Source of the DNA: Phaeocystidibacter sp965659415
GTDB taxonomy: Bacteria; Bacteroidota; Bacteroidia; Flavobacteriales; Schleiferiaceae
DNA: 50,917 nt
Direction: 5' to 3'
Assembly (NCBI GenBank): GCA_965659415.1
Contig: CBFHVA010000017.1
Location: 1 to 50,917, forward strand
This document shows, one piece after another, positions 26,716-34,904 of this stretch (position 1 is its first letter; the number at the start of each line of letters is the position of its first letter). The position numbers and the translations under genes were made by a program. The notes below the pieces were generated by a model that saw only the letters and a program-made list of their open reading frames with translations, was not told where the DNA came from and did no database searches.

Positions 26716-28562
26716 TGTGTTTCCGTCTTTTGAAGGGATTGCAAAATCCGAAGTGCCTCCTCTTTTACTTCTGTAGCCTTGTAAGGCAAGCCCTGAATCT
26801 TGGTTTGTGAAATAGCGTCGATCAGGAATTGATCACGAATCAAACGGACGAGTTGACCGTCGTTAATTTCTGGAACAAGTACTTTCTTAAAACGACTCAA
26901 CAGGCCTTTTAACTCAGAGTGGAATGGGAAAATATGACGAAGATGAACATGGCTGACACTGTATCCTTCAGCACGCAACTCGCTGGTGGCCACCTTTATG
27001 GCACCCAAGGTTGAGCCCCAGCCGAGAATCAAAACATCTCCACTTTCTTCCCCTTCCTCTAAGCGAAGTGGTGAATAAGATTGGGCGACTGCCTGGACTT
27101 TTGCAGCTCGTGTTTTTACCATGAGCTCGTGATTCTCTGGATCGTACGAAACATTGCCAGTGTCCTCTTCCTTCTCCAATCCACCTAGTCGATGTTCGCC
27201 TCCTTTTTCACCGGGCACAGCCCATGAACGCACCCCGCGCTCATCGCGTTTATAGGGTAGGTAGGCCTCCGACAGGTCAGCTTTTTGAACGCGAATTGGT
27301 CTTAGACTTTCAGCTGAAGGATACTTCCAGGGTTCAGAACCATTGGCGATATAGCCGTCGGAAAGCACCATTACAGGAGTCATGTGTTCAATGGCAATCT
27401 GTGTAGCTTCATAAACGGTGTCAAAGGCATCACTCGGACTCGCTGCTGCTAGAACGGGTAGCGGCGCTTCTCCATTTCTACCGTAAATAGCCTGCATCAA
27501 ATCCGCTTGTTCCGTTTTGGTAGGTAGGCCAGTGGAAGGGCCCCCACGTTGGACATTCACAACTACCAACGGGAGCTCAAGCATGACTGCCAGTCCAATG
27601 GCTTCCATTTTGAGCGCGATTCCAGGTCCGGATGAAGCCGTAACCCCTAAACTTCCACCGAAGCTTGCCCCGATGGCAGATGTTACTGCGGCAATTTCAT
27701 CCTCTGCTTGAAAGGTTCTCACCCCAAAGTTCTTGTGACGTGAAAGCTCATGCAAAATATCAGAGGCCGGTGTGATTGGATAAGAACCATAAAAGAGTTC
27801 GAGACCAGATTTGGTGCTCGCCGCAATCATTCCCAATGCCGTGGCCTGATTCCCACTGATGTTTCGATAACGACCAGGCGCTTGTTTGGCCGGTTTAACA
27901 ATGTATCTCGGAAGACTCGCTTCCGTTGTTTCGCCATAGTGATAACCGGCTTTCAACACCGTAATATTCGCTTCAGCAATTTCTGGTTTATTCGCGAACT
28001 TCTCTTCCAGAAAAGAAAGCGTTCTTTCGAGAGATCGGTCGTAAATCCAGTACAAGAAGCCCAGGACGAACATGTTCTTCGAACGATCTCTATCCTTGTT
28101 ACCCAAGCTGCTTTCCTTGAGTGCCTCACGGGTTAACTTGGTTACATCGAGTTTGATGATTTGATATGAACCTTTAGCATCGCCTAGCAAATCCACATCG
28201 TCTGGATAGCCGGCCAGTTTGAGGTTTCTCTTATCAAAGCCTGCCGAATTGGCCACTATGATTCCTCCTTCCTTAAGCTCTCGAAGGTTCTTCTTGAAGG
28301 CTGCGGCATTCATTACCACGAGCACGTCTACCCTACCTCCAGGAGTGTGGATAAATTCACTGCCGAAATTTAATTTGAAGCCAGAAACTCCGGCCACGGT
28401 TCCTTGTGGAGCTCGAATTTCGGCAGGGAAATCTGGAAAAGTAGAAAGGTCATTACCATACAGAGCGGCCGTATGTGAAAACTCGGAACCGGTCAATTGA
28501 ATTCCGTCCCCCGAATCTCCTGAAAATAGAATGGTAACCTTAGCGAGCTCGGTTGGATTCAT
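26712..28562 (-). CDS. korA: 2-oxoglutarate (2-oxoacid):ferredoxin oxidoreductase, gamma-alpha fusion subunit
   Basis: A 616-residue fusion. Residues 1-195 are the gamma domain (ILFSGDSGDGIQLTGSEF, FPDFPAEIRAPQGTVAGVSGF) and residues about 230-610 the alpha domain (GNQATALG, FYGSYPITPASDILHELS, VTASSGPGIALKMEAIG, NVQRGGPSTGLPTK). It forms the cytoplasmic heterodimer with KorB. It overlaps nfu by four bases at its start and korB by four bases at its end, so the operon is read without gaps. Confidence 0.94.
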   Translation of the reverse strand: MNPTELAKVTILFSGDSGDGIQLTGSEFSHTAALYGNDLSTFPDFPAEIRAPQGTVAGVSGFKLNFGSEFIHTPGGRVDVLVVMNAAAFKKNLRELKEGGIIVANSAGFDKRNLKLAGYPDDVDLLGDAKGSYQIIKLDVTKLTREALKESSLGNKDRDRSKNMFVLGFLYWIYDRSLERTLSFLEEKFANKPEIAEANITVLKAGYHYGETTEASLPRYIVKPAKQAPGRYRNISGNQATALGMIAASTKSGLELFYGSYPITPASDILHELSRHKNFGVRTFQAEDEIAAVTSAIGASFGGSLGVTASSGPGIALKMEAIGLAVMLELPLVVVNVQRGGPSTGLPTKTEQADLMQAIYGRNGEAPLPVLAAASPSDAFDTVYEATQIAIEHMTPVMVLSDGYIANGSEPWKYPSAESLRPIRVQKADLSEAYLPYKRDERGVRSWAVPGEKGGEHRLGGLEKEEDTGNVSYDPENHELMVKTRAAKVQAVAQSYSPLRLEEGEESGDVLILGWGSTLGAIKVATSELRAEGYSVSHVHLRHIFPFHSELKGLLSRFKKVLVPEINDGQLVRLIRDQFLIDAISQTKIQGLPYKATEVKEEALRILQSLQKTETQ

Positions 28563-28822
28563 GACGCACTTGCTTCTGAGCCGAGAGCTTGCTCAACCCC
28601 TACAATCTCAGGAACGTGTTTCTTGATGGTCATCTCCACGCCGCTTTTTAAGGTCATTTGGTTGACCGAACAACCTGTACATGCGCCGTGCAGTTGAACT
28701 TTTACCACATTATCTGGAGTGAGATCAACGAAGGAAATATCCCCTCCATCGGATTTTAGGAAAGGACGAATTTCCTCAAGTGCTCCCAAAATCTTCTCTA
28801 TTGTTTCCTCTCTATTGCTCAT
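28559..28822 (-). CDS. NifU C-terminal-domain (Nfu) Fe-S carrier protein
   Basis: An 87-residue protein consisting only of a NifU-type domain: EIRPFLKSDGGDISFVDL and the cluster-binding CTGCSVNQMTLKSG (CxxC). It holds and transfers [4Fe-4S] or [2Fe-2S] clusters. Four-base overlaps with mrp upstream and korA downstream suggest that it is made in step with both, and KorB is an obvious client. Confidence 0.95.
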   Translation of the reverse strand: MSNREETIEKILGALEEIRPFLKSDGGDISFVDLTPDNVVKVQLHGACTGCSVNQMTLKSGVEMTIKKHVPEIVGVEQALGSEASAS

Positions 28823-29973
28823 ACTGTTTTCGCGTTTTTAGGCGCACATCCCGCCATAGTAGTGATGCGAACGGCTTCCGTTGGAGGCAGACTCTCATTG
28901 CGATCAACCAGTGACTCCACCATGTTCTGAGTCATTTTCACAAAAGATTCCGCTACTTGAGTCCCATCTTGCATCACTGCAGGTCTACCAATGTCACCTG
29001 CCTCTCTCACACTTTGAACCAAAGGAATTTCTCCTAAGAAAGGAACCTTGAGTTCTTCCGTGAGGTTCTTCGCTCCTTCTCTACCGAAGATGTAATACTT
29101 ATTGTCCGGAAGTTCTTCAGGTGAAAAGTACGACATGTTCTCTACGATGCCCAATACGGGGACGTTAATCGCATCCATTTTGAACATAGCCACGCCTTTG
29201 CGAGCGTCGGCAAGGGCAATATTCTGCGGCGTACTAACCACTATTGCTCCAGTAACGGGTACCGCCTGAACTAGGCTGAGGTGTATATCGCCTGTACCGG
29301 GAGGGAGATCGATTAATAAGAAATCAAGCTCTCCCCAATGAGCATCTCTAATCAGTTGATTAAGTGCTTTGGTGGCCATGGGTCCACGCCAAACAACGGC
29401 TTGATCCATTCCTGCAAAGAATCCGATGGAAAGCAACTTAACCCCATAACTTTCTACGGGATCCATAAGCTTCTTTCCTCCTACCTCGATTGAACCCGGC
29501 TTTTCATTGGCCACATCAAACATAATGGGCATTGATGGACCGTGAATATCAGCATCAACGAGCCCTACTTTAAAGCCCATTTTCGCCAGGGAAACAGCTA
29601 GGTTGGCCGTGATAGTGCTCTTGCCTACTCCACCCTTACCCGAAGCAACGGCAATGATATTCTTAACACCCGGCAGCTCTTCTCCTTTGAGCTGCTGTTG
29701 TGCAGCCGCTTTCTGCTTAGCTTCTTCTGGAACAATTACGTTCACTTTCACCTTAGCCTTGGCGTAAGCGTGCTCGTGAACTGCTTTCAGGATATTCACC
29801 TCAAGCTTCTTTTTAGCTTGAAGTGTCGGGTTCATGCTGATCACGTCTACTTCGATCTCTTCTCCAAAAACTTGAATGTTCCTAACGTGACCAGCGTCGA
29901 TTATATTAGTGTCGCCTTCCGTAGCATCAACATGCTGTAAAGACTTGTATATCTGCGACTTATCGTACTTCAT
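28819..29973 (-). CDS. mrp: Mrp/NBP35-family Fe-S cluster carrier ATPase
   Basis: A 384-residue ApbC/Mrp P-loop protein: N-terminal DUF59-like domain (about 1-95), then deviant Walker A SGKGGVGKST (111-120), VDADIHGPSMP and LLIDLPPGTGDIHL. The CxxC pair often seen in Mrp after the ENMSYF motif is replaced by SPEELPDNKYYIFG, a form I regard as usual in this phylum. The C-terminus has one cysteine (AGCAPKN). ATG 29973 (MKYDKSQIYKSL) is chosen over 30000 because a -7 promoter box lies at 29998-30005. First gene of the mrp-nfu-korA-korB operon. Confidence 0.93.
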   Translation of the reverse strand: MKYDKSQIYKSLQHVDATEGDTNIIDAGHVRNIQVFGEEIEVDVISMNPTLQAKKKLEVNILKAVHEHAYAKAKVKVNVIVPEEAKQKAAAQQQLKGEELPGVKNIIAVASGKGGVGKSTITANLAVSLAKMGFKVGLVDADIHGPSMPIMFDVANEKPGSIEVGGKKLMDPVESYGVKLLSIGFFAGMDQAVVWRGPMATKALNQLIRDAHWGELDFLLIDLPPGTGDIHLSLVQAVPVTGAIVVSTPQNIALADARKGVAMFKMDAINVPVLGIVENMSYFSPEELPDNKYYIFGREGAKNLTEELKVPFLGEIPLVQSVREAGDIGRPAVMQDGTQVAESFVKMTQNMVESLVDRNESLPPTEAVRITTMAGCAPKNAKTV

Positions 29974-29997
29974 TCGATCTATTAAAAAATGAATGTT

Positions 29998-30005
29998 CAA
30001 AGGTA
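29998..30005 (-). promoter_or_regulatory. Bacteroidota -7 box upstream of mrp
   Basis: Minus-strand TACCTTTG, 24 bases before ATG 29973. It supports the shorter start and marks the likely promoter of the mrp-nfu-korAB operon. No good TTG at the -33 distance. Confidence 0.55.
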
Positions 30006-30167
30006 CAAAATGAGCATTTACGTCCTCTCCTGATATTGAGCCTAACTATTAAATGCATTGCTGATTTCTATATTGAGAAGAAGAAAAGAAGGGTAGTTTA
30101 CACGTGGATAAATTAACTTTCCGTTACCACTAGGCATCAATCGTCATTCATTACCTTAGCCGCACTT

Positions 30168-31046
30168 ATGGCCAGATCGGAAGAAAATTTTCACAAAAAG
30201 AGGCTACGTTCCTCTTACCTATCGGTGATCATTAGTATTACCCTTGTGCTTTTCATGCTTGGTTCATTTGGCACTATAGTGCTCAAATCCGATGAAATCA
30301 CACGTGGTTTGTTAGAGGATTATGCGTTCACCGTAATGCTGAAAAACGATGCTGCGGAAGCAGATGTGCGTCAATTGCAGAAAGAGCTTGAACTATCAGA
30401 CAAAGTGGTGGCCACCGAGTTTGTTCCTAAGGAAGAGGCAGCAATTGAGTTACAGGAATCGATTGGTGAGGACTTTGTCGATTTTCTGAATTACAACCCA
30501 CTTAGTGATGCCATCGTCATCAAGATGCGTTACAACTTCGTCAATACGGATGATGTAGAAGCTTTTAAGGATGATCTTTTAGAGAGTGGATTGATTACGG
30601 ATGTAGCTTATGATCCAAATGTGTTGGATATAGTGAATGCAAATATCCGGAGGATCAGTACTAGTCTGCTTGGTGGTTCCGTTCTGCTTATCCTGATTTC
30701 TATCGCACTTATCAACTCCAGTATCCGCCTATCCATTTATTCGAAGCGGTTCACCATTAAAACGATGCAATTGGTGGGTGCCACAAAGGTGTTTATTCAA
30801 AATCCATTTATGCGCCAAAGTGCGCAGCTCGGCTTGATTGGCGGGGTTCTAGCCTCTCTGATGCTCGGTAGTATCTTTTACTTCGGTCGAGATGCCATTG
30901 CCAGTTTAAACTTGAATATTGATTTAGCATTTGCCCTGATGATCTTCGGTGGAATGATTGTCTTTGGGTCTATTTTAGCTTGGAGCTGCACTTTCGTTGC
31001 AGTGAAGCGTTACTTAAAATTGAAGACAGACGAATTATACTATTAA
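30168..31046 (+). CDS. ftsX: Cell-division permease FtsX
   Basis: A 292-residue protein: cytoplasmic start, TM helix (about 22-44), a periplasmic domain (about 45-165), then three TM helices (173-195, 220-245, 265-285) with KTMQLVGATKVFIQNPF as the cytoplasmic coupling helix. It couples an ATPase (FtsE) to peptidoglycan hydrolase activation at the septum. No ftsE is adjacent, as is common in Bacteroidota. A partial -7 box (TACCTTAG, 30152-30159) precedes the ATG by eight bases. It leads the ftsX-DUF3098-uppP-truB unit. Confidence 0.93.
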   Translation: MARSEENFHKKRLRSSYLSVIISITLVLFMLGSFGTIVLKSDEITRGLLEDYAFTVMLKNDAAEADVRQLQKELELSDKVVATEFVPKEEAAIELQESIGEDFVDFLNYNPLSDAIVIKMRYNFVNTDDVEAFKDDLLESGLITDVAYDPNVLDIVNANIRRISTSLLGGSVLLILISIALINSSIRLSIYSKRFTIKTMQLVGATKVFIQNPFMRQSAQLGLIGGVLASLMLGSIFYFGRDAIASLNLNIDLAFALMIFGGMIVFGSILAWSCTFVAVKRYLKLKTDELYY

Positions 31047-31047
31047 T

Positions 31048-31308
31048 ATGAAAACAGCCACGTTTCTATTTGGGAGAATGAACTATATCCTGCTCGCTGT
31101 GGGATTACTTCTCATCACACTGGGATACATTTTAATGATTGGCGGAGGCTCAGATGATCCAGCGGTTTTCAATCCTGAGATATTCAGCGCACAACGCATT
31201 GCAGTAGCCCCCGCATTGTTAGTATTAGGCTTTATTGTAGAGGTGCTTGCTATTATGTGGCGACCTAAAAAAGCGGATTCAGTAAAGACTGATACTGAAG
31301 AGAAATGA
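31048..31308 (+). CDS. DUF3098 small membrane protein
   Basis: An 86-residue protein with two TM helices (about 12-32 and 52-73) and the family motif INYILL/GGGSDDPAVFNPEIFSAQRI region between them. DUF3098 proteins are almost always found between ftsX and uppP in Bacteroidota; their role is unknown, but a link to the envelope is likely. One base separates it from ftsX, and it overlaps uppP by four bases. Confidence 0.9.
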   Translation: MKTATFLFGRMNYILLAVGLLLITLGYILMIGGGSDDPAVFNPEIFSAQRIAVAPALLVLGFIVEVLAIMWRPKKADSVKTDTEEK

Positions 31309-32105
31309 GCATTCTAGAGGCCATTGTGCTTGGAATTGTTCAGGGACTCACCGAGTTCCTTCCCGTGAGTTCGAGCGGTCACCTTGAAATTGTAAAAAGC
31401 TTGTTCCCTGGAAATTCCATTCCTGAAGAAAGTGTACTCTTTACGGTAATTCTTCATGGAGCTACGGCACTTTCCACAATAGTGATATATCGAAAAGACA
31501 TTGTTGCCCTGTTCAAAGGGCTCATGAAATTTCAATGGAACGATGAAACAAAATTTGTGTCGTTCATTGTATTGTCGATGATTCCTGCTGGTTTTGTAGG
31601 CTTGTTATTCGAAGATCAGATCACAGGTTTATTTGATGAAAACTTGACCCTTGTAGGGGCCATGCTCATCATTACGAGTTTACTTTTACTTCTAGCGGAT
31701 AGAGCCAAGAAGACCCATAAAAAGGTAAGTACCTTTGAAGCCTTTGTGATTGGAATTTCACAGGCAATTGCCATCCTACCTGGAATCTCTAGATCTGGTG
31801 CAACGATTAGCACATCGGTATTGCTGGGAATTGATCGGGACAAAGCGGCTCGATTTTCGTTCCTCATGGTTATCCCATTGATTCTAGGCAAAATGCTTCT
31901 AGATGTTAAGGATGTCGCCTCGGGAGAAGTCGTTATTGACGATAGTTCATTCCTGCCATTGGTGCTGGGCTTTATTGCTGCTTTCATCGTTGGCCTTTTT
32001 GCATGCCGTTGGATGATAGCTCTCGTCAAGCGAGCTAAGCTAACCTACTTTGCTATTTACTGCTTTGTGGTGGGCATAATTGCCTCGGTCTACACCATTA
32101 TTTAA
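31305..32105 (+). CDS. uppP: Undecaprenyl-diphosphatase UppP (BacA)
   Basis: A 266-residue integral membrane phosphatase that recycles undecaprenyl diphosphate to the monophosphate carrier used for peptidoglycan. Diagnostic motifs: GIVQGLTEFLPVSSSGHL near the N-terminus and LPGISRSGATIS in the middle; about eight hydrophobic segments. It overlaps DUF3098 upstream by four bases and truB downstream by one base. Confidence 0.95.
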   Translation: MSILEAIVLGIVQGLTEFLPVSSSGHLEIVKSLFPGNSIPEESVLFTVILHGATALSTIVIYRKDIVALFKGLMKFQWNDETKFVSFIVLSMIPAGFVGLLFEDQITGLFDENLTLVGAMLIITSLLLLLADRAKKTHKKVSTFEAFVIGISQAIAILPGISRSGATISTSVLLGIDRDKAARFSFLMVIPLILGKMLLDVKDVASGEVVIDDSSFLPLVLGFIAAFIVGLFACRWMIALVKRAKLTYFAIYCFVVGIIASVYTII

Positions 32106-32809
32106 TGGAAGATTGGTCGCTCGAAGCCCTTCGCGAGGGAAAAGTGCTATTGGTAAATAAACCGCTAGACTGGACCTCTTTTGATGTGGTCAATAAAATC
32201 AAGTTTGCCATTCGCAAGACACACGGGCTCAAGAAATTTAAGGTGGGTCATGCTGGGACATTAGATCCTAAGGCTAGCGGGTTGCTCATCGTATGTGCCG
32301 GGCGGGCTACAAAGACCATCCCTGATTTGATGGGGCAATCAAAAAGATACATTGCCGAAGTTAAGCTAGGCGAAACCACGCCAAGCTACGATACGGAAAC
32401 TCAACCAGACAGAAACTACCCTACAGAGCATATTACAGAGCAGCTTATAAGCGATACACTTTCGCAATTCATTGGCGAAATTTGGCAAAAGCCACCCATC
32501 TTTTCGGCTATTAAAAAGGAAGGGAAAAGGCTTTACGAACATGCGAGAAAAGGCCAAGAAGTTGTAATTCACGCCCGACCTATCGAAGTGCACAGCATAG
32601 AACTCCTTGCATTGAAAGACGACGTGCTCACATTGAACGTGCATTGCGGAAAAGGGACCTACATACGCTCTTTAGCGCATGATTTAGGATTAGCCCTTCA
32701 GAGCGGTGCTTATCTCATAGGCCTTAAACGGACGGCTATTGGGGATTTTTCTCTGGATGATGCCAGCGAGGTTGAACCCATATGCGAAAAAGTAAGGGCC
32801 GCGATTTAA
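32105..32809 (+). CDS. truB: tRNA pseudouridine(55) synthase TruB
   Basis: A 234-residue enzyme making pseudouridine 55 in the tRNA T-loop. Motifs: LLVNKPLDWTSFDVV, KVGHAGTLDPKASGLL with the catalytic aspartate in TLDP, YIAEVKLGETTPSYD, and GTYIRSLAHDLG. Slightly short, lacking a long C-terminal PUA region, as is common in this phylum. Last gene of the ftsX unit; its 3' end overlaps the convergent membrane-protein gene by four bases. Confidence 0.95.
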   Translation: MEDWSLEALREGKVLLVNKPLDWTSFDVVNKIKFAIRKTHGLKKFKVGHAGTLDPKASGLLIVCAGRATKTIPDLMGQSKRYIAEVKLGETTPSYDTETQPDRNYPTEHITEQLISDTLSQFIGEIWQKPPIFSAIKKEGKRLYEHARKGQEVVIHARPIEVHSIELLALKDDVLTLNVHCGKGTYIRSLAHDLGLALQSGAYLIGLKRTAIGDFSLDDASEVEPICEKVRAAI

Positions 32810-33543
32810 TCGTTGTACTTACTATTCCAGAGCACCGAATTAAAGTTCTTGAGATAAGGATATCCGAGCATGGCCGCAATACCGGCTAATGCAATAAATA
32901 CGTGAAGCACCATCCATACTCGAATGGTGAATGATTGCCCTTCATACCCACCATTTATTACATCCGTCGGAATGAATAATTGGAATAGGAATGCAAATAG
33001 AAACATGCTTTTGATCAACGAACCAATACTCCTAAATGGATATACAGCCAACTTTCTCAAAGGATGCATATCACGTCCCCACTTGTGCACCAAATAGTAC
33101 AAGTTGTTACCAAGGGGCATAAATAGCAATGGGTCCTTATCCTTAAATCCGAGTTCAAACAAAGAAGCCGGAGCCATTATTTTAAAGTGCGAAAGATTCT
33201 CCTCTTGCCTTCTTTGGATAGCTTTCAACTTAGACATGGCCTCGGCAGGAATTTCACCTTTAAAGAGGTGAGCATCCAAAAAGCGCAGTCGATAATCAAC
33301 GGCTAATTTCCGGATATGAGACAGGTGAAAAATCTGAAATTGATCGAGCTTGCTGGTGTCGATATTAGGGACAGGACCTTGCGGAGGAGTTTGTAAAGCC
33401 TGCTCTAACTTGAGTTCTGTTTTCAAGTCGTTGCTCAATATTTCTTGGAACGCCTGCAACACTTGCTCTTGCTTCCAATCACCCGATTTTCTTTTGATTT
33501 TTTGGAGAACTGATATCAAATCTACATTCATCATACTCTTCAT
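32806..33543 (-). CDS. Hypothetical membrane protein
   Basis: A 245-residue protein of no recognised family. The N-terminal 160 residues are soluble and helical, with a basic start (VLQKIKRKSGDWKQEQVLQAFQEIL) and a Gln/Arg-rich helix (KLKAIQRRQEENLSHF). Two hydrophobic helices follow at about 183-202 and 215-236, and a short polar tail. It is transcribed against truB and overlaps its end. It interrupts an otherwise common truB-queA order, so it may be a later insertion. Starts at 33534 or 33531 are equally possible. Confidence 0.75.
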   Translation of the reverse strand: MKSMMNVDLISVLQKIKRKSGDWKQEQVLQAFQEILSNDLKTELKLEQALQTPPQGPVPNIDTSKLDQFQIFHLSHIRKLAVDYRLRFLDAHLFKGEIPAEAMSKLKAIQRRQEENLSHFKIMAPASLFELGFKDKDPLLFMPLGNNLYYLVHKWGRDMHPLRKLAVYPFRSIGSLIKSMFLFAFLFQLFIPTDVINGGYEGQSFTIRVWMVLHVFIALAGIAAMLGYPYLKNFNSVLWNSKYND

Positions 33544-33679
33544 TTTCCAGTTGCCTTCAACATGTTACTAAAACGAATTGCAGCTAGTCAAAGTTCAAAT
33601 CCACAGCCGATATTTTCACCATAAAGAGGTTATCGACCTATCAGTGCATTCGAATCTAAGAAACTCAGAGAGAAATCAC

Positions 33680-33687
33680 TACATTTG
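33680..33687 (+). promoter_or_regulatory. Bacteroidota -7 box upstream of queA
   Basis: TACATTTG (TAnnTTTG), 40 bases before the queA ATG. No TTG is present at the -33 spacing. It indicates that queA is transcribed from its own promoter rather than from the ftsX unit. Confidence 0.5.
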
Positions 33688-33727
33688 CCACCTTTCATTT
33701 TTGTCCCACTTTCAAAGCCCGTAAGCT

Positions 33728-34783
33728 ATGAAAATGAAGTTATCCAACTTCAGTTATGAGCTCCCCAAAGAGCTCATCGCACAGGAGCCAACTGTGCACC
33801 GCGATGACACCCGATTGATGGTCGTGCATCGAGAGTCCGGTAAAATTGAACATAAGACCTTCCATGAAATCATCGACTATTTTGACGATGGTGACAACAT
33901 GGTATTGAATAACACCAAAGTTTTCCCTGCCCGCTTATGGGGTAACAAGGAGAAAACCGGCGCGCGTATTGAAGTTTTCCTTCTTCGCGAATTGAACTCT
34001 GAAAGTCGCCTTTGGGATGTACTTGTTGACCCGGCACGTAAAATCCGTATTGGTAACAAGCTATATTTTGGTGAAGATGACAGCTTGGTAGCTGAGGTAA
34101 TTGACAATACTACCAGCCGAGGCAGAACGCTTCGCTTCTTATACGATGGATCGTACGAGGAATTTCGTGCTAAGTTGACCGAATTGGGCGAAACCCCACT
34201 TCCGAAGTACATTGAGCGTGAGCCAACTCCTCAAGATGCAGAGCGATACCAAACCATTTTCGCAAGTGTTGAAGGAGCGGTAGCTGCTCCAGTTGCGGGC
34301 TTGCACTTCTCCAAACAGCTCATGAAACGCTTGGAAATCAAGGGTATTGAATTTCCCGAATTGACCCTTCATGTGGGCTTGGGAACTTTCCGCCCAGTTG
34401 AGGTAGAAGACCTCAGCAAGCACAAGATGGATTCAGAGCAATACTGGATTTACGATAAAACAGTAGACAAGGTAAATGTGGCCATTGAGCGTAAAAAGCG
34501 CATTTGTGCAGTAGGCACAACAGTGATGCGCGCTATGGAATCAAGTGTTACTACCGAAGGAAAATTGAAGGCCTATGAAGGCTGGACGAATAGGTTCATC
34601 TTCCCACCTTATGATTTCCAAGTAGCGAATAGTCTGATTACCAACTTCCATCCGCCACAGAGCACCTTGTTAATGATGACTTCAGCATTTGCGGGTCATG
34701 AGCTTACCATGCACGCTTATCAAGAGGCAATCAAAGAAGAATACAAATTCTTGTGCTATGGCGACGCCATCATGATTATCTAA
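33728..34783 (+). CDS. queA: S-adenosylmethionine:tRNA ribosyltransferase-isomerase QueA
   Basis: A 351-residue enzyme that transfers and isomerises the ribosyl part of SAM onto 7-aminomethyl-7-deazaguanine in tRNA to form epoxyqueuosine. Motifs: SNFSYELPKELIAQEP, NNTKVFPARLWG, PLPKYIEREP, EGAVAAPVAGLHFS, LHVGLGTFRPV and the C-terminal TNFHPPQSTLLMMTSAFAG. Length is typical. Followed by a strong terminator. Confidence 0.96.
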   Translation: MKMKLSNFSYELPKELIAQEPTVHRDDTRLMVVHRESGKIEHKTFHEIIDYFDDGDNMVLNNTKVFPARLWGNKEKTGARIEVFLLRELNSESRLWDVLVDPARKIRIGNKLYFGEDDSLVAEVIDNTTSRGRTLRFLYDGSYEEFRAKLTELGETPLPKYIEREPTPQDAERYQTIFASVEGAVAAPVAGLHFSKQLMKRLEIKGIEFPELTLHVGLGTFRPVEVEDLSKHKMDSEQYWIYDKTVDKVNVAIERKKRICAVGTTVMRAMESSVTTEGKLKAYEGWTNRFIFPPYDFQVANSLITNFHPPQSTLLMMTSAFAGHELTMHAYQEAIKEEYKFLCYGDAIMII

Positions 34784-34806
34784 GATAGATCAGATAACAA
34801 CTAATT

Positions 34807-34836
34807 AAGGAGGACCTCTAGCGTCCTCCTTTTTTT
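34807..34836 (+). terminator. Rho-independent terminator after queA
   Basis: Perfect 9-base stem AAGGAGGAC / GTCCTCCTT (34807-34815 and 34823-34831) with a 7-base loop and a T run. It begins 24 bases after the queA stop. Confidence 0.9.
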
Positions 34837-34840
34837 ATGC

Positions 34841-34876
34841 AAAAAAGCCCCTCCAGCCATCCGGCCAGAGGAGCCT
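34841..34876 (-). terminator. Rho-independent terminator after the Omp28-like gene
   Basis: On the minus strand CCTCTGGCC pairs with GGCTGGAGG (two G-U wobbles) around a short loop, followed by GGGC and a T run. It lies about 30 bases past the stop at 34905 and sits back to back with the queA terminator. Confidence 0.75.
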
Positions 34877-34904
34877 TTCTCCCTCTCAATTGTATGTTTA
34901 TCTT

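Noticed and set aside
33615..33660. Possible preQ1 riboswitch upstream of queA (AGAGG followed by a small hairpin)
   Set aside because: The AGAGG element is not followed by the pairing CCTCT and A-rich tail needed for the preQ1-I fold, and queA acts after preQ1 in the pathway.
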